Source: Taxillus chinensis | Lineage: Eukaryota; Streptophyta; Magnoliopsida; Santalales; Loranthaceae | Assembly (NCBI GenBank): GCA_023512835.1 | Contig: JAKCVP010000402.1 | Location: forward strand, 186,001-250,000 | Reading direction: 5' to 3' | DNA length: 64,000 nucleotides | Part shown: piece after piece, positions 32,755 through 44,340 of the stretch | Position numbering within the stretch: the first letter of the stretch is position 1 | Layout: every line of letters begins with the position of its first letter | Position numbers and translations under genes: made by a program | Notes under the pieces: generated by a model | The model's database searches: none | The model's input: the letters and a program-made list of their open reading frames with translations, nothing else | Told to the model about the DNA's origin: nothing

Positions 32755-34541
32755 GATGATCATTCTAGGTGACACGAAAAAACGAAAACGAACCAACGCA
32801 TATGGCAATATTCAGGACTCACGACACGATTTACGGTATTTTGTGCATTACGGCCGCGACAAGCGATTCTTCTTTTCCACTTTTCTTCCTTGCACTACTT
32901 GGTCCAGGGCGAGCGACTTGAACAGCAACGAACACAGTAATTCTCCTAGATATACAAAAGGAAAAAAGGCGGTGGCGGTTGTAAAGTGTGTAACAGTACA
33001 GAAGCGCTCGGGATGTTCTAGTGGCAAACAGAGAGAGAGACGGTGTGGATTTTTGCTCCATCATGCTCTAATATAGGTAGAATGGTGGGTTTCTAGGGAT
33101 TGGGTTTGCAGGGCTGTACATGTGTAACATGTTTGGAGCATCGGGAAAGGATCTATATACCCTAGTTTTTTTTTTTTCGCGTATTTACCTACAGCGATGG
33201 CCTGCATTGCAGGCCGACGAGCGTGTGCTGGATCATTGATCGTATAAAGGGAGAAAGATGTAATGGAACGCGTGGAATCTCTTCCGGAAGCTGTCTAAGT
33301 ACCTCACAACTTTCCTACCTGCATATGCAGGGAACCTTCTACCTGTCTAGACTTCAGGCACGAGATGCAGGTAGGTAGACCACAAAGCGTATGAGTGAGA
33401 GCGTGGTCTATACCGGAAACTGGAAACCGGACTAGGTAAGGTATGAATAGACACGAGACGTTTGTGGGTCCTTTGACGCCATTGCACTTGAGATTAGGCA
33501 CTTCGGGCTAACGAGGGCTCTTTCTCGCTCTCGCTGTACTGTATGCTCTTGATTTTGGACTTGGTGGTGCTGATGGTAATTGCCTAGGTACGTGCAGGTT
33601 CTGACATCTGTTGCTGGTGGTTAGGTAGGCATCTATCTAAGGTGGGTAGGTCAATACTCATATCCACTTCGATACCTTACCTTACCTTATTTGACTGAAT
33701 GCAGACATGCAAGACAAGGTACCTAGGCCGGCACTACAAATAGCAACCTTAACGTGGACTTGTACTAATAGTATCGTGCCCAAAAGGTGAGGCGAAGCGA
33801 AGCGAGGTTGGTGCAGGAAAACTTGAAAAGCTCTTGTGAAGTCGCGATCATCCGATTGAATCACTGTCGAGGTTTCGACCGTACTTCAGCGTCAATTGCA
33901 CGCAAAAGGCTAGAACCGTAAACGTAGCCGCTCAACAGCAGCGCAGACCAAAGAGAAAAATCACGAAGCGAGAAACAAGTACAAGGAGCAAAAGATAGAC
34001 AGCAAAGAAAGATGAAAAGTATATCGAATATCATCATAAGCCCACGTGTGTATTCTGTTGGAAATTCAAAAAAGAAAAAACGCCGCGTAGTTCATCATGC
34101 TCGTCTCTCAGACTTTGTTCCCTGGAAACCAGAGGTGGACTAGGTAGACTGAGCAGAGCAAGAAAGCACAGTGGCCTAGTCTCTTAATAACAGGGAAGCG
34201 CAAAGAGCAGATTCATCAGTCGTTAGAGTCGTGAAAGATTGTAGTGTTGCTGTTTCGGGGGAGGAATCCCGTAGATGTCTCGCTTCGAGGTCGCCAATCG
34301 CTTCGTCGCTGGACTTTGTATATTCATTTTCGCGTCATGTCGTCGTAGCGTCAAGCGCAGCGTGCCATTTGGTGCAGTCCGTGTCCGTTGTTGCAGGAAA
34401 TAGAAGGATCGGGCAAGGCAGTGCCATGATGCAAAGCAGGTCGCGTTATTCAATATCTCTTTTTTCAGTGCTGGGTTTCAATATTCCTTTAGGCCGTGAC
34501 TCATTGTCTCCAGAAGCCCGTCGGGGCGCATAGAGGCGATG
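32755..34541. other. 1.8 kb intergenic region between convergent genes
   Basis: No gene is supported. It contains a T13-type run at about 33163-33176 and the densest set of CCTAGGTA-type elements in the window (33583-33590, 33621-33629, 33718-33727, 34140-34147, and TACCTTACCTTACCTTA near 33673). The outer parts must be the 3' UTRs of the flanking genes. Confidence 0.5.
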
Positions 34542-36431
34542 CTAGTACCGATCTTGCGCGCCCATGGGGGGTGGCGGGAACCCATTGTTGGCATACGGAT
34601 TGCCAGAGTTGTCCGCATAGCCATCATACCCACCGCCAGGCGTAGGACTAGCTCCGTAATCTCTACCTCCAGGTGGCGGCCGTGAGCGACCATCGTCAAT
34701 CATGCGATCGTTATAGCCTCCTGGCCCACCACCTTCGCGCCATTCACGAAGACGCTTCTCCCGACGTTTTTGACGTTGCCGGCGGCGGTCCTCGAGCTCG
34801 CGCACCGAGCGACGCTGGCTGTTCATTTCCTTCCATTCGGAGAAGGCACCCTTTATACCTAGAGCCGCTATACCCACGGCAGCGGCATCTTGCAACCAGG
34901 CCTTGCTTCGCTTCTTGCGGGCCTCTTCCTTTGACATTTCACCTTCTGCAACGAGCTTGTGTCGTTTCTCGGACGCTTCCATGGATTGATATACACCATG
35001 CGCAGCATGAATAGTAGCAATAGACGCCAAAGCAGCAGTAAGATACTCCTTTCCACGCATGCGCCTGCGCTTATTCTCCATATCAGTGCTACTCTCAGAG
35101 GATGTGGAGGAATCGCGCTTGCCGCGCTCGCTCCCGCCCTCTCCTCCTCGATTGGCAAGCGCAACAGCACCAGCGCCTGCACCTGCGGCTCGGCCACGCG
35201 GGCCTACCACTGCGCTATCGTCAGGGTTTCGCTCTTGGGGGTCACCTCGGGTTGAACCTACGTCACGTCCACGTCTGCGACTGGCATAGCTGTCGGCGGA
35301 GGAACCGCGACTAGCGCTGCGGCGCTTGCGAGACTTGGACCTCACTCGATCGTAAATGGCCTTTCCAGCTGCTGCGAGGGCTCCTCCTGCGGCCAGTTTC
35401 TCCAATCCAGACCGGGATTTGGATCGTGCGCGGCGCTCCCCTCCTTCCTCGCTGCCGGCGGAGGACCCGCGACCACGAGATTTGGATCGGAAACGGTCCA
35501 TGATGGAGCGAGAGCGAGAGCGGATGCCACCACGAGACTGGGAGCGGCCGCGAGACTCTCCTCGGTCGCGGGGACCATTGGCGAGGCGGTTGGCGGCCAG
35601 ACCACCGAGAACGGCTTCGACAAGGTGACGCTTCGTCTTCTCGTTGGGGTCGCGGTCAATGAGTTTGTCAATACCACCAGCGCCAATAGCGGCAGTAGCG
35701 ATGCGACGACCCTTCTCGCCGGTCCATGGGCCAGGCTCCTTGCGTGATCGGAAGGCTTCGACGGCACCGGCTACTAGGGCGGCTTGAGCGGCTTGGGCCC
35801 ACTGTCTCTCTTTGCGCTCTTCACGAGGAGGACTGCCAGCGCGAGAACTGCCTCTTCCATATCTGCTGCGGTCTCTAGATCCACCACGTGAAGGGCTTGC
35901 GGCGCGAGATTTGCTCCTGCCAAGAAGACCTCCCAGAGCGCCACCCAGACCTAGACCTTCCAGAGTCTCCTCGAGTCCAGACTTGCGCTTCTCTCTGCGA
36001 GGTGGAGGGCTATACTCGTCGGAGTAGTAACCGTCTCGGTAGCTGTCACGACGGCGCATGTCTCTGTTGCGTGCAGCACCGTAGCCTGCTACGGCACCAG
36101 CTGCGGCAGGGCCAGCGTAGTCGTCGTAGTCGTCATCGTAGCGTGAGCGGCCAGTATGCGAGCGGGCTCTACGCGGAGGAGGGTCATCGTAGTCATCATA
36201 ATCGCGTCTCCTGTTGCGGCCCGGGGGAGGAAAGTCTCTCGGAATATCCTCAACACTGTCGTCCCGTCCACGGTAGACGAGATCGCGGGGTGGGGGCCCC
36301 TTTCCGCGCTCAATGAAGGTGGTTTCTTCTACATAGTCATCCTCATCGCGGCGGCGTGGACGGGTGCGGGTGGACTGGTAGCGCCGGGGAGGGTCGTTGT
36401 AGCCAGAATCGTATGCGCCGTAGTCCGACAT
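34542..36431 (-). CDS. DUF3824-type, RS-rich protein
   Basis: Intronless, 629 aa. The N-terminus (1-140) is Arg/Asp/Tyr/Pro-rich. Two helical glycine/alanine-rich blocks (LEETLEGLGLGGALGGLLGRSKSR; WAQAAQAALVAGAVEAFRSRKEPGPW..RIATAAIGAGGIDKLIDRDP) match the repeated motif of fungal DUF3824 proteins. These are separated by long Arg-Ser dipeptide stretches, and another block (EYLTAALASIATIHAAHGVYQSMEASEKRH) sits near 465-500. The C-terminus is Gly/Pro/Tyr-rich. RS dipeptides recall nuclear speckle proteins, but fungal family members are of unknown function, so nuclear location is only a guess. Divergent from the Pet8-like carrier. Confidence 0.85.
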   Translation of the reverse strand: MSDYGAYDSGYNDPPRRYQSTRTRPRRRDEDDYVEETTFIERGKGPPPRDLVYRGRDDSVEDIPRDFPPPGRNRRRDYDDYDDPPPRRARSHTGRSRYDDDYDDYAGPAAAGAVAGYGAARNRDMRRRDSYRDGYYSDEYSPPPRREKRKSGLEETLEGLGLGGALGGLLGRSKSRAASPSRGGSRDRSRYGRGSSRAGSPPREERKERQWAQAAQAALVAGAVEAFRSRKEPGPWTGEKGRRIATAAIGAGGIDKLIDRDPNEKTKRHLVEAVLGGLAANRLANGPRDRGESRGRSQSRGGIRSRSRSIMDRFRSKSRGRGSSAGSEEGGERRARSKSRSGLEKLAAGGALAAAGKAIYDRVRSKSRKRRSASRGSSADSYASRRRGRDVGSTRGDPQERNPDDSAVVGPRGRAAGAGAGAVALANRGGEGGSERGKRDSSTSSESSTDMENKRRRMRGKEYLTAALASIATIHAAHGVYQSMEASEKRHKLVAEGEMSKEEARKKRSKAWLQDAAAVGIAALGIKGAFSEWKEMNSQRRSVRELEDRRRQRQKRREKRLREWREGGGPGGYNDRMIDDGRSRPPPGGRDYGASPTPGGGYDGYADNSGNPYANNGFPPPPMGAQDRY

Positions 36432-37088
36432 GATGTGATTGGAGAATTTAGGTGGTTGGGAGTTGGAACCTGGTCTCGAAGCGGGGTTCCTGAGCGAGCC
36501 AAGAGTGTGGCCAGTCTAGGTTGTTGGGCAGCTGGAAGGAAGGGTAAGTGGGATGTAGATATGGGGAGGATAAGAGAAAGAAGAAGAGTGGAGCAGAGGA
36601 GAGAAGTGAGAGATGAGGTGAAGCAGGAGAGAGAGAGAGAGAGAGAGAGGGAAAGTCTCAGAGAGGAGAGGGAGAAGGAATGCGAGGGACTCACTGTGGC
36701 TGTTGCTTGAGCAGCAGAGGGGCAACAGGGATCGCCTGGTCTGGCAGAGAAGGCTGTGCTGGGCGGATGGGAGCCTGCTTTCGCCCCAAAGCCAGGGATG
36801 GCGGCGTATGACGGAATGGCGGATGAGTCAAACGGAGTGAAATTGTTTGCTTGTCGCGGACCGTTCAGGATTGCGGTGTATGGGTGGGCGTGGTGTATGT
36901 AGGGAATGGAGGGGGATTCTGGGCAGGAGTGGCAGGCTGTGTGCAGGCAGGAGCGAGGGGAGTGGTGTGAGGAAGTGGGACTGGGGGCAACGTCATCCTG
37001 CGTGTTGTCGCACTCCGCTCTCAACACCGCTGAATGTTCATTGGGCAAGCACTCGCAATCTACTTGATCAGGATCACAGTGAGCGCGC
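36432..37088. promoter_or_regulatory. Divergent promoter region with a GA microsatellite
   Basis: A 657 bp region between the start codons of the DUF3824 gene and the mitochondrial carrier gene. A (GA)n run of about 12 units lies at 36626-36650 inside a purine-rich plus strand, which is the CT-rich leader of the minus-strand gene. Nothing else is supported. Confidence 0.55.
36626..36650. repeat. (GA)n microsatellite
   Basis: An uninterrupted GA dinucleotide run of about 12 units. It would be polymorphic in length between strains. Confidence 0.85.
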
Positions 37089-38220
37089 ATGTCTGGCAAC
37101 ACCACCAGCGACATCTGGATTGTGAGCAATGCCTGCCCACGCCTCTGCTCCCGTCCATCTCTCTAACGCATTTTCCCCCTAGGCTGGCGCCTTTGCTGCT
37201 TTCACCGTCGACCTCCTCGTCTATCCCCTTGACACACTCAAGACGCGCATCCAGTCCCCCGACTATCGCAAGCTCTATGTAGACCCCAAGACGAACGCCC
37301 TGGTGCCTCGCGCCATCCTGCGAGGCCTGTACCAGGGCGTGGGCAGTGTTATTATTGCCACTCTGCCCTCCTGTCAGTCTCTCTCACCCACACTGCCATG
37401 CCCACCCAGGTACTGACGCAACCGACTAGCCGGCGCCTTCTTCACCACCTACGAGGGCGCAAAACACCTCCTCAGCGAACACACCATCCTACCCACTCCC
37501 CTCGCTCACTCCGGCGCCTCCGCCCTCGCCGAGCTGGTCTCATGTGCCATTCTGACTCCTGCCGAGGTTATCAAGCAAAATGCCCAAATGGTCGCCCGGG
37601 ACGCAAATGCCGCGTCGGCCACCACACAAGTGCTGCAGAGGTTCAAACGGAACCCGATTGCTCTATGGCGAGGCTACGGAGCCCTGGCCGGGCGGAACCT
37701 CCCTTTTACGGCCATGCAGTTCCCCATGTTTGAGCGATTCCGCGACAACATCAAAGCTTGGCGGCTGAGGCAAGTGGGTCACAGGAAGAAGCAGGACATT
37801 CCCGTCTGGGAGAATGGGGCAATCACAGCTGCAGCGGCAGGCAGCGCTGGCTCTATTGCGGCCGTCATCACGACGCCGATAGATGTGGTCAAGACACGCA
37901 TTATGCTTGCTGCTGCCACCTCCTTTGCGGACCAGTCGTCGGCGCCGGCGGCACTAGAAGCCGTCAAAGAGGGCAAGGTGGTAGATGCGCTGGGCGCGGT
38001 GACGGGCTCGTCTGGCAAGGGAGAGAAGCCGGCGTACAAGAAAATGAACAGCTGGTCGATAGCTCAGGATGTGATTGCCAAAGAAGGCTGGAAAGGGCTA
38101 TGGCGAGGAGGCGCACTGCGAGCAGTCTGGACTCTTGTCGGTAGCGGCTTGTATCTCGGGGTGTACGAGAGTGGGCGGGTGTACCTGGAGCGGCGGCATG
38201 GTCGAGCTGTGCAAGAGTGA
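37089..38220 (+). CDS. Mitochondrial carrier, Pet8/SLC25A26 (S-adenosylmethionine)-like
   Basis: Exons 37089-37121 (33 nt, MSGNTTSDIWI), 37183-37372 and 37430-38220 (introns GTGAGC...CCTAG and GTCAGT...GACTAG) encode 337 aa. Three carrier repeats show VYPLDTLKTRIQS, LTPAEVIKQNAQM and TTPIDVVKTRIML. The combination VDLLVYPLDTLKTR, PAEVIKQ and FTAMQFPMFE is the pattern of Pet8/SLC25A26, the inner-membrane exchanger of cytosolic SAM for matrix SAH. A 30-residue insert in the last matrix loop (about 250-280) is longer than in yeast. A Pet8 paralogue with another substrate is not excluded, so I leave the symbol blank. Confidence 0.85.
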
Positions 38221-39790
38221 GGATTGAGTGGTCATGACTAGAATGCTGGATTGCAAGTGGAACAAGGTGTCTGTGATGAATGTACATGCATGATACAGTT
38301 GCAACGCGCCGGATATTGCAAAGTGCGGGCAGAGCAAAATATTGACATTGGCTGATGAGTTTGACAAAGAGCAAATGACGACGACGTTGAGGATGATATG
38401 GATGTCTCACGACTGCGGAACAGGGGCAAATGCACAGCAGGTCTCGCAGATTGTGCAGCAAGCGGGCATGCAGAGGGAATGCGGATGACGGAGACGCGGG
38501 TCTACTGCAGGATAAGGCCCGACGGCAGCACGAGGTCCGGCGCCTCGACATGGCCAGAGCAGAGCTACTGTCTTTAGCAGCGAGCAGCGCCACCGGCAGC
38601 AAGCGAGCAGCTGGCGACGGGTGTGGCTGATGCAGCTGGCGACAGTCGACCGGGCGCCTGACTCGGCGGGCCCTGTGTGTCGGGTGGGCGACGAGGCGAC
38701 TAGGCGATGGGCGGCGGCGGCGGCGGCAGCGACTCCAGAGCATTGGACGAGGGAGATCGGACGGGAAAAGAGACCCGAGCATCTGCGGCGACAGAGGAGA
38801 GACCTGAGAGAGAGAGAGAGTGAGAGAGTCAGTGGTCAGCACCAGCTGTGGCTCTACTGCAGTGGGGAGTCGGGAAGAAAGGGAAAATACTCCGTGACCT
38901 GGCGTCGGTACAGAACAATCCTGTCACGAGCGAAAAAAAAGGGTCCTGGACAAGAAGCTCAGGAGACGTCCCATGCCGGCTGCTGGTCAGTAGATGCTGC
39001 TGGAGCACATGTCGCGTTGCGAGTGCGGGCACAGAAGGAACAACGACCTCGACAACGCTCGCCAGCAGCAATTTCCTCGACTCAATAAACACAATACTGC
39101 CAGATGGAGTCGCATGGCTTGCGTGAATTGGCAACGGGCGGCGGCAGCGTGGACGGAAAGCGGCCTGCAAGCAGCAAAGATTGGCTGCTCGTGCGAATTT
39201 CCCCTGGCCCACGCCTGTCCCAATTGGCCAGACGACTCGCCAAATCCTCTTCCCTCTCGAACTCTCAGATCTGGAGCGCCGTCCCTACGCGATACTGTCA
39301 CGCCCGACATCTTAGCTAACGATGCATGCCCACCTGAGCCCGTCACAACCTGCGTGCATCTGCGTGGGTATGCACTGCTTGCCCTGTCCAGCCCGACTGC
39401 TGCCACCGCTGCCCAGCACCACATCTCCTGGCTCGTGGCGTCTGCGACGACTCGTCCTCGTTCCTCGCCCGCCATTCGGTGAATAAAGCCACTCCGCAGC
39501 GTCCCATGGGTGCTTGCGCAAACTCTCCTCTGTTCCGGTGCCATGCTGTTGCGAATCTCCAAACCCAATTCCCTAGCGTATTGACGATCTGCACGCCCAC
39601 TCCAGCGTTTCTCCAGCTTGTTTTTATCAGCCGTGCTTGCCCTCGCTCCACACTCGAAACCCGACAGCAGGTGCATACTTATTCAAGAGCCTCGTCGTGC
39701 CTGCGGCTCTGATCTGCTCCTGCCCACCTCGTCTCCACAGTCGCTTCTTCTCCTTCTTCCCCTTCCTCCGCAACCCGTGCACCGCTCGCC
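38221..39790. other. 1.6 kb intergenic region with low-complexity runs
   Basis: It holds a (GGC)n run at 38710-38727 and a (GA)n run at 38809-38827. Overlapping open frames on both strands at 38830-39680 (up to 229 codons) have shuffled, Arg/Cys-rich composition and no motif. The last 200 bases are C/T-rich leader of the next gene. Confidence 0.5.
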
Positions 39791-40953
39791 ATGTCCGATC
39801 CTCTAGCTGCTCTGCCTCCCCAGGCCGGTGGCCTCTACGCCGACAACAGCTACAAGCTGGTCGTCAGTACCGTCTTCTCGTTTGTCCTCGCCTCCATTGG
39901 TATCATTGGCAGATTCGCTGCGAGATACATTTGTAAGAAGAGACTGGAATTGAACGACTATTTCATCGTTCTCGCATACGTAAGTCCCCCCTGCTCGGCA
40001 TCGCCGAGTCTCCATTTTCACTGACCGTCTCTAGATCTTCAAGCTGGGCCTGACCATCATCTCGAGTCTGCTCGTCTCATATGGCATCGGCAAACATGTC
40101 TACGTCGTCTCCATGGACAGCCTCGTCCGTTTCGCTCAGGCAACCTGGACTGGCTCTTTCATCTACGCTCCTCTGATCCTCTTCATCAAGCTGTCCATCC
40201 TTTCGCTCTACCTCAATGCTTTCCCCTCCCGCTTCATGAAGATCAGCGTCTGGATCCTTGCCGGTATCACCGCCGCTTGGGCTTTCGGCCTCATCATGAC
40301 AGGTCTGCTAGCCTGCTTGCCTATTGAGAAATCTTGGTACCCAACCATTCCCGGTACTTGCATCGACACCTACGCCTACTATGTCGGTCTCCAGATTCCC
40401 AACATTGTCACCGATTTTGCCATTCTCTTCCTGCCCTTCAAGGACATCTACCAGCTAAACCTGCCCCTTAACCGCCTGCTACAAATCGGTGCTGTCCTGG
40501 CCCTTGGTCTTGTGTAAGTCTCAATTGTCGTCTGCGAAAGGGAGGCTCTGTAGCTGACGCGCATCTAGCACCTGTATCTTCGACATTGTCCGTCTCGTCG
40601 TCTTCATTGACATTCCCCAAGGCAACATTGATGTCACATGGATCTACATCCCTCCCGCCATCTGGCTCGATCTCGAAGGCTCCATTGCCATTCTCGTAGC
40701 CTGCCTGCCCGTCATGCGTCCTCTGTTGCACCCTAAGAAATTCTGGTACCAGTCCCGCGTTACCTACGCCACCAACAACACTGCAGGCGGCGCTTATGAA
40801 GACGAAGACAATGAAGACAATGAGATGCATGAGTACAACCACGAGAAGACGGTCAGCGCCATGGCACATGAGCGCGATGGCAGCTCCAGCTCCGCTACTG
40901 GCAGCCACGGCATGCGCAATGGCGAGGACTTCCCTCAAGGCAACGCCGTCTGA
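39791..40953 (+). CDS. Seven-transmembrane rhodopsin-like (Pth11/SAT4-type) protein
   Basis: Exons 39791-39979, 40035-40513 and 40569-40953 (introns GTAAGT...TCTAG and GTAAGT...TCTAG) encode 350 aa. Seven hydrophobic helices are visible, with features of the fungal rhodopsin-like domain: ELNDYFIVLAYIFKLGL after TM1, FIKLSILSLYLNAFP in TM3, LACLPIEKSW and PGTCIDTYAYYVGLQIPNIVTDFAILFLPF. No CFEM domain precedes it, and no Lys suited to retinal is apparent in the last helix. The tail is acidic and Ser-rich. Related proteins include the Pth11 surface sensor and many members without known ligand, so a sensing role is inferred only. Confidence 0.88.
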
Positions 40954-43319
40954 CCAACTCTCCACTCTTCTCCCATGCATCCTTGTCAGCGACATCTACA
41001 GAATATAATGTACTACTAACGGCTATCCGACACGGAGCTGCACGGTCTATCTACCGACTCAAAGATGGCATGATGGGCCAGGCGCGGGGCTGCCAGGTTT
41101 CCCCCATCTCGTAAGCCATCTGGCGTTTTTTTGCGATTGCTTTTCATGCAGCATCGCTTGGCGTGGTTGATGCATTTCATCCCACACGGCGCTTGATCAT
41201 ATTGTTGTACAAATAAACCAAATGACGGCTAGACGATTCTACGGATTTGAATGATTCGAGTGCATTTTTGACACTTTATTTTGACTCTTCTTCGATCTTG
41301 TTCTTGTCTTTTTCTGGTTCAGAGCGATCCCTACCTATCAAACACCTGTCAGGGAATCCTTCCCGCCATGATCTCCGGATCCGCAATATTTCCTAAGAAT
41401 CACTGGGCCCCAACATGTCGTCCCGTACCCTGGTTCCGGAACTTGTCTTCCACACGATATGTCTCTCGCAGACTTTTTTTTGTCTTCCTCTATTTCCCAA
41501 TTGCCTAGCGTCCCATGTTTATTTTCCGCCCGACACGCTCTCCGTCATATTCTCCGCCTCTCGTCTGGTCTCTTCCGGTCGTCTGCTCGCTCGGGATATT
41601 TGCGTCGCGCTGCGCCATGGTCCACGGCAATATCAACGGCAGGAGCTAAAGTTGAGATGAAGACCTGGACCCTTTTTCTTGCTTACGATTGGAAATTTCC
41701 GGTGGGAGGGTTTCGTGATTGGGAATGGTTGAGAGAGAGAGAAAAAGATATGTTTGTGTAGTTGGGTGAATGACGTGGCTGTATGCTTGTGATGACATTG
41801 CCAAAGAAAGGAATGAAGTTCTGCCGTGCAACACCTTCCCGTAGTTCCTGGCAGTGACGCCTCTAAAGGTCTGAGCTCGTTTTGACTTGAGAACACGACG
41901 CTGATCAAGGTAAAGAGCAATCCTCTTGGTTGTCGGCACTAGATAGCCTCTGATGCTCGTGTGCTAGTACGGGGGCTGGTCCAGGAGGCGATCAAGCCAC
42001 TCGAGAAATAAGTTGTGATGTCGCTCCACTTAGACGCTGTACATATCTTCAGTTTGTGACAGAGCAGAAGTGGTATCCCTTGAGTTTCTCCGTGCTAGGT
42101 TTGGATGCATGGTGTGATGGTATTGGCTGTCAGAGCCCAAACATAGCCATACTGAGGGCTTCACACTCCAAACTCAGTAGATAGCCAAGTCATTGGACCG
42201 GCTTGACCAACATGAAATGATTTTGATGTGCCCAAGAGCGATCAGGTCATGCGAATCAGGCAGACTGTGGGTCGATGCTATCGGTAACGCATCCTCTGGT
42301 GCGCAGGCTATGTTGGAAAAAATTCAATCGATTACCAGCTGATGAAGCTTCATGGCAGCCTTCGTATATGCAAAGAGATCAAATACCTGTAAAGAGCACA
42401 ACCATCCCTTTCTCTTCCGGGGATATGCAATGGCTCCGTCGGCTGCGTGCTTTTGTGTGACCATCTGACGTGAGATAAGCTGACATCTCAAGTGGATATG
42501 GGCTGATGGTTGCACAGAAGCTGTGCGACAGTTTCTTCATTCCTGAATATGCGAACTAGTCGTGTCGAGCTTGAGATGGAGATGACTGATCTGCTTGCTG
42601 AACTTTGCGGTGCCATTGGAGGGCCATGGGGGAGGATTCAAGGGAGAAGATCAATTCTTGTCCTTTGTTGCTATGCTGCTTTGGCAGAATGATCCAGACT
42701 GGAAGAGATCTTGCAACTGGCGCATAAAGCAGGCAATGACCGACTCGTGGCCGAGGAACGGACCATGATACTGCTCGACATACTATGCAGGTATTTGTCA
42801 ACGAGGTGTTCAAGCATGGACTGAGGAGCGCTCTGTAAGTCTTGACATGGCAATGCTTGCAATCGATACAGATCTATTCTGCGTATGACGATTGGAAAGA
42901 GAAGACTTGCAGGTACCTTTGCAGGTACGCAATAGGGATAAAGCTGATGACATAATCTGTAGGTAGCACGATGGACGTCGCTACTGACTAAGCTGAGAAT
43001 CTATCGAACCACTTGCCTGTGAAGGCGCAACCAACACCAAACCACCATCTATCTATCGTGCGAAATTCTGTGCAGCAACTTCACCGATATCTACATTATT
43101 CAGCATCCAACTTGAATGTGCAATCAGCAACTTCAACGAGCGCTGTCCATGCTCAAATGAAAAAAGGTCCATGTCGATTGATAAAGCCGGTAGCACCTTC
43201 CGATCATACTGAGCCATCGTTCAATATCGTCCAGGTGGCCAGTGATGGAATGTCATTATCGAGCTTGTCGCTACCAGGATAGATCGCTTGGTTCCTGCTT
43301 CGAGCTATCGCATCCGCAT
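40954..43319. other. 2.4 kb region without supported genes
   Basis: Open frames on both strands are under 100 codons and lack recognisable motifs. Composition drifts toward AT compared with the preceding genes, marking the left edge of the gene-poor 41-54.5 kb region. The first few hundred bases are 3' UTR of the rhodopsin-like gene. If the orphan gene ending at 43320 has a second exon, it would lie at about 43210-43265. Confidence 0.45.
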
Positions 43320-43706
43320 TTACTTACCGGATGGACCTGTCTTGCTCGATTTGTTGGACTTTGAAGAAGATCCTATCGAGTCCCCACTCTGGCTTTGGAA
43401 ATTCTGCTGGCTGCCGCCCTGGGACGTTCCGACGTGCGCATCGCCTGAACTGCCGCCATAGTTACCAGTGGGAGTATGACCTGCACGGTGTCCTGATGGC
43501 GCGGACTGGGCCTGTGAGGCTGACTGAGCTTGTGGACCACCTTGAGGCTGGGTTTGATTTCCAGAGGCATCCGAATGTTGCTTCTTATTGGCACTGTACG
43601 TGGTTGGGCGGAGCATCTCCTCAACTTCGCCGCGAATACCCTCTTCGTATTCTGCGTTTGATTTTTTGCGGTATGATTCAAGATCCTTGTTGGGGGCCCG
43701 GGACAT
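43320..43706 (-). CDS. Small Gln/Ser/Gly-rich orphan protein
   Basis: 128 codons beginning MSRAPNKDLESYRKKSN. Residues 1-35 are charged and helical (EEGIRGEVEEMLRPTTYS); the rest is a low-complexity Gln/Ser/Gly/Thr tail. I recognise no family. The last codons before the stop spell a perfect splice donor (GTAAGTAA at 43327-43320), so the real gene may continue into a second exon; joining to GGTAG at about 43271 would add about 17 residues. No signal peptide or membrane segment is visible. It is one of several small hydrophilic minus-strand genes in this region. Confidence 0.5.
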   Translation of the reverse strand: MSRAPNKDLESYRKKSNAEYEEGIRGEVEEMLRPTTYSANKKQHSDASGNQTQPQGGPQAQSASQAQSAPSGHRAGHTPTGNYGGSSGDAHVGTSQGGSQQNFQSQSGDSIGSSSKSNKSSKTGPSGK

Positions 43707-43720
43707 GATGATAGACTCGC

Positions 43721-44340
43721 TTGGATTCAGTGAAACTTGTGTCTATTGGATGCGATATTGCAAGATATCGAGAGAAACTGAAGCTCAGAGGAAGTCTGGA
43801 GACCTTTCAGGCTGTTGCTGAGGAGCAGAAAGCCGCCCTTTTAAAGAGGAGGAGCCGAGAAGGATTGCAAAGCCACAATAGTTTGACTTTGAAGCAGACA
43901 TTGTCGAGTTACAAACGCAAGCGCGACATCCTCCAGGCTAAAAAGGACAAAACGACATACACGAGCACGAGTGAGGTGAAGAGCACCAGCATCACATCAC
44001 CTGTCAAAGACATGAACCTCGTAGATTGATTCTGAGTTGTTTGGTGGGTTTGCGTGAAAGTCCTTTGCTACTCTGCTAGTGATAGCAACTAGCCTAGCAT
44101 GTTCCCTTCTGTAATATCGCCTGGGACCTGCGGATCATGAACGATCCCTCTTTTGGAATAGCCCAGGCCATACAGGCTTATGTCTGCAACAAGAGAGGCA
44201 GAGAAAGTTCGCAAAGCCATGACGGTCTGACTTTGAAGCAGGAAAAGAACGCCAACATAGAATCACCCGTTAGAAATATGTTCCCCGCAGATTGGTTCTA
44301 TACCATTTGCGTGAAGAGCCCCTCGCCGTTCTGCCAATGA
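43721..44340 (+). repeat. Diverged tandem duplication, two coding-like units
   Basis: Unit 1 (about 43845-44060) and unit 2 (about 44190-44340) translate in the plus direction to related peptides. RSREGLQSHNSLTLKQ matches RGRESSQSHDGLTLKQ, and SPVKDMNLVD matches SPVRNMFPAD; DNA identity continues past the unit 1 stop (TTTGCGTGAAAGTCC versus TTTGCGTGAAGAGCC). Unit 1 lies in a frame open from 43721 to 44029 that is charged and helical, but it has no ATG at its start. Unit 2 has an ATG at 44137 (67 codons). These may be remnants or exons of a small duplicated gene; the 5' end is unresolved. Confidence 0.45.

Noticed and set aside
38829..39676. Overlapping frames of 127-229 codons on both strands
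   Set aside because: Arg/Cys/His-rich shuffled composition, no family features, and position in the leader of the rhodopsin-like gene.
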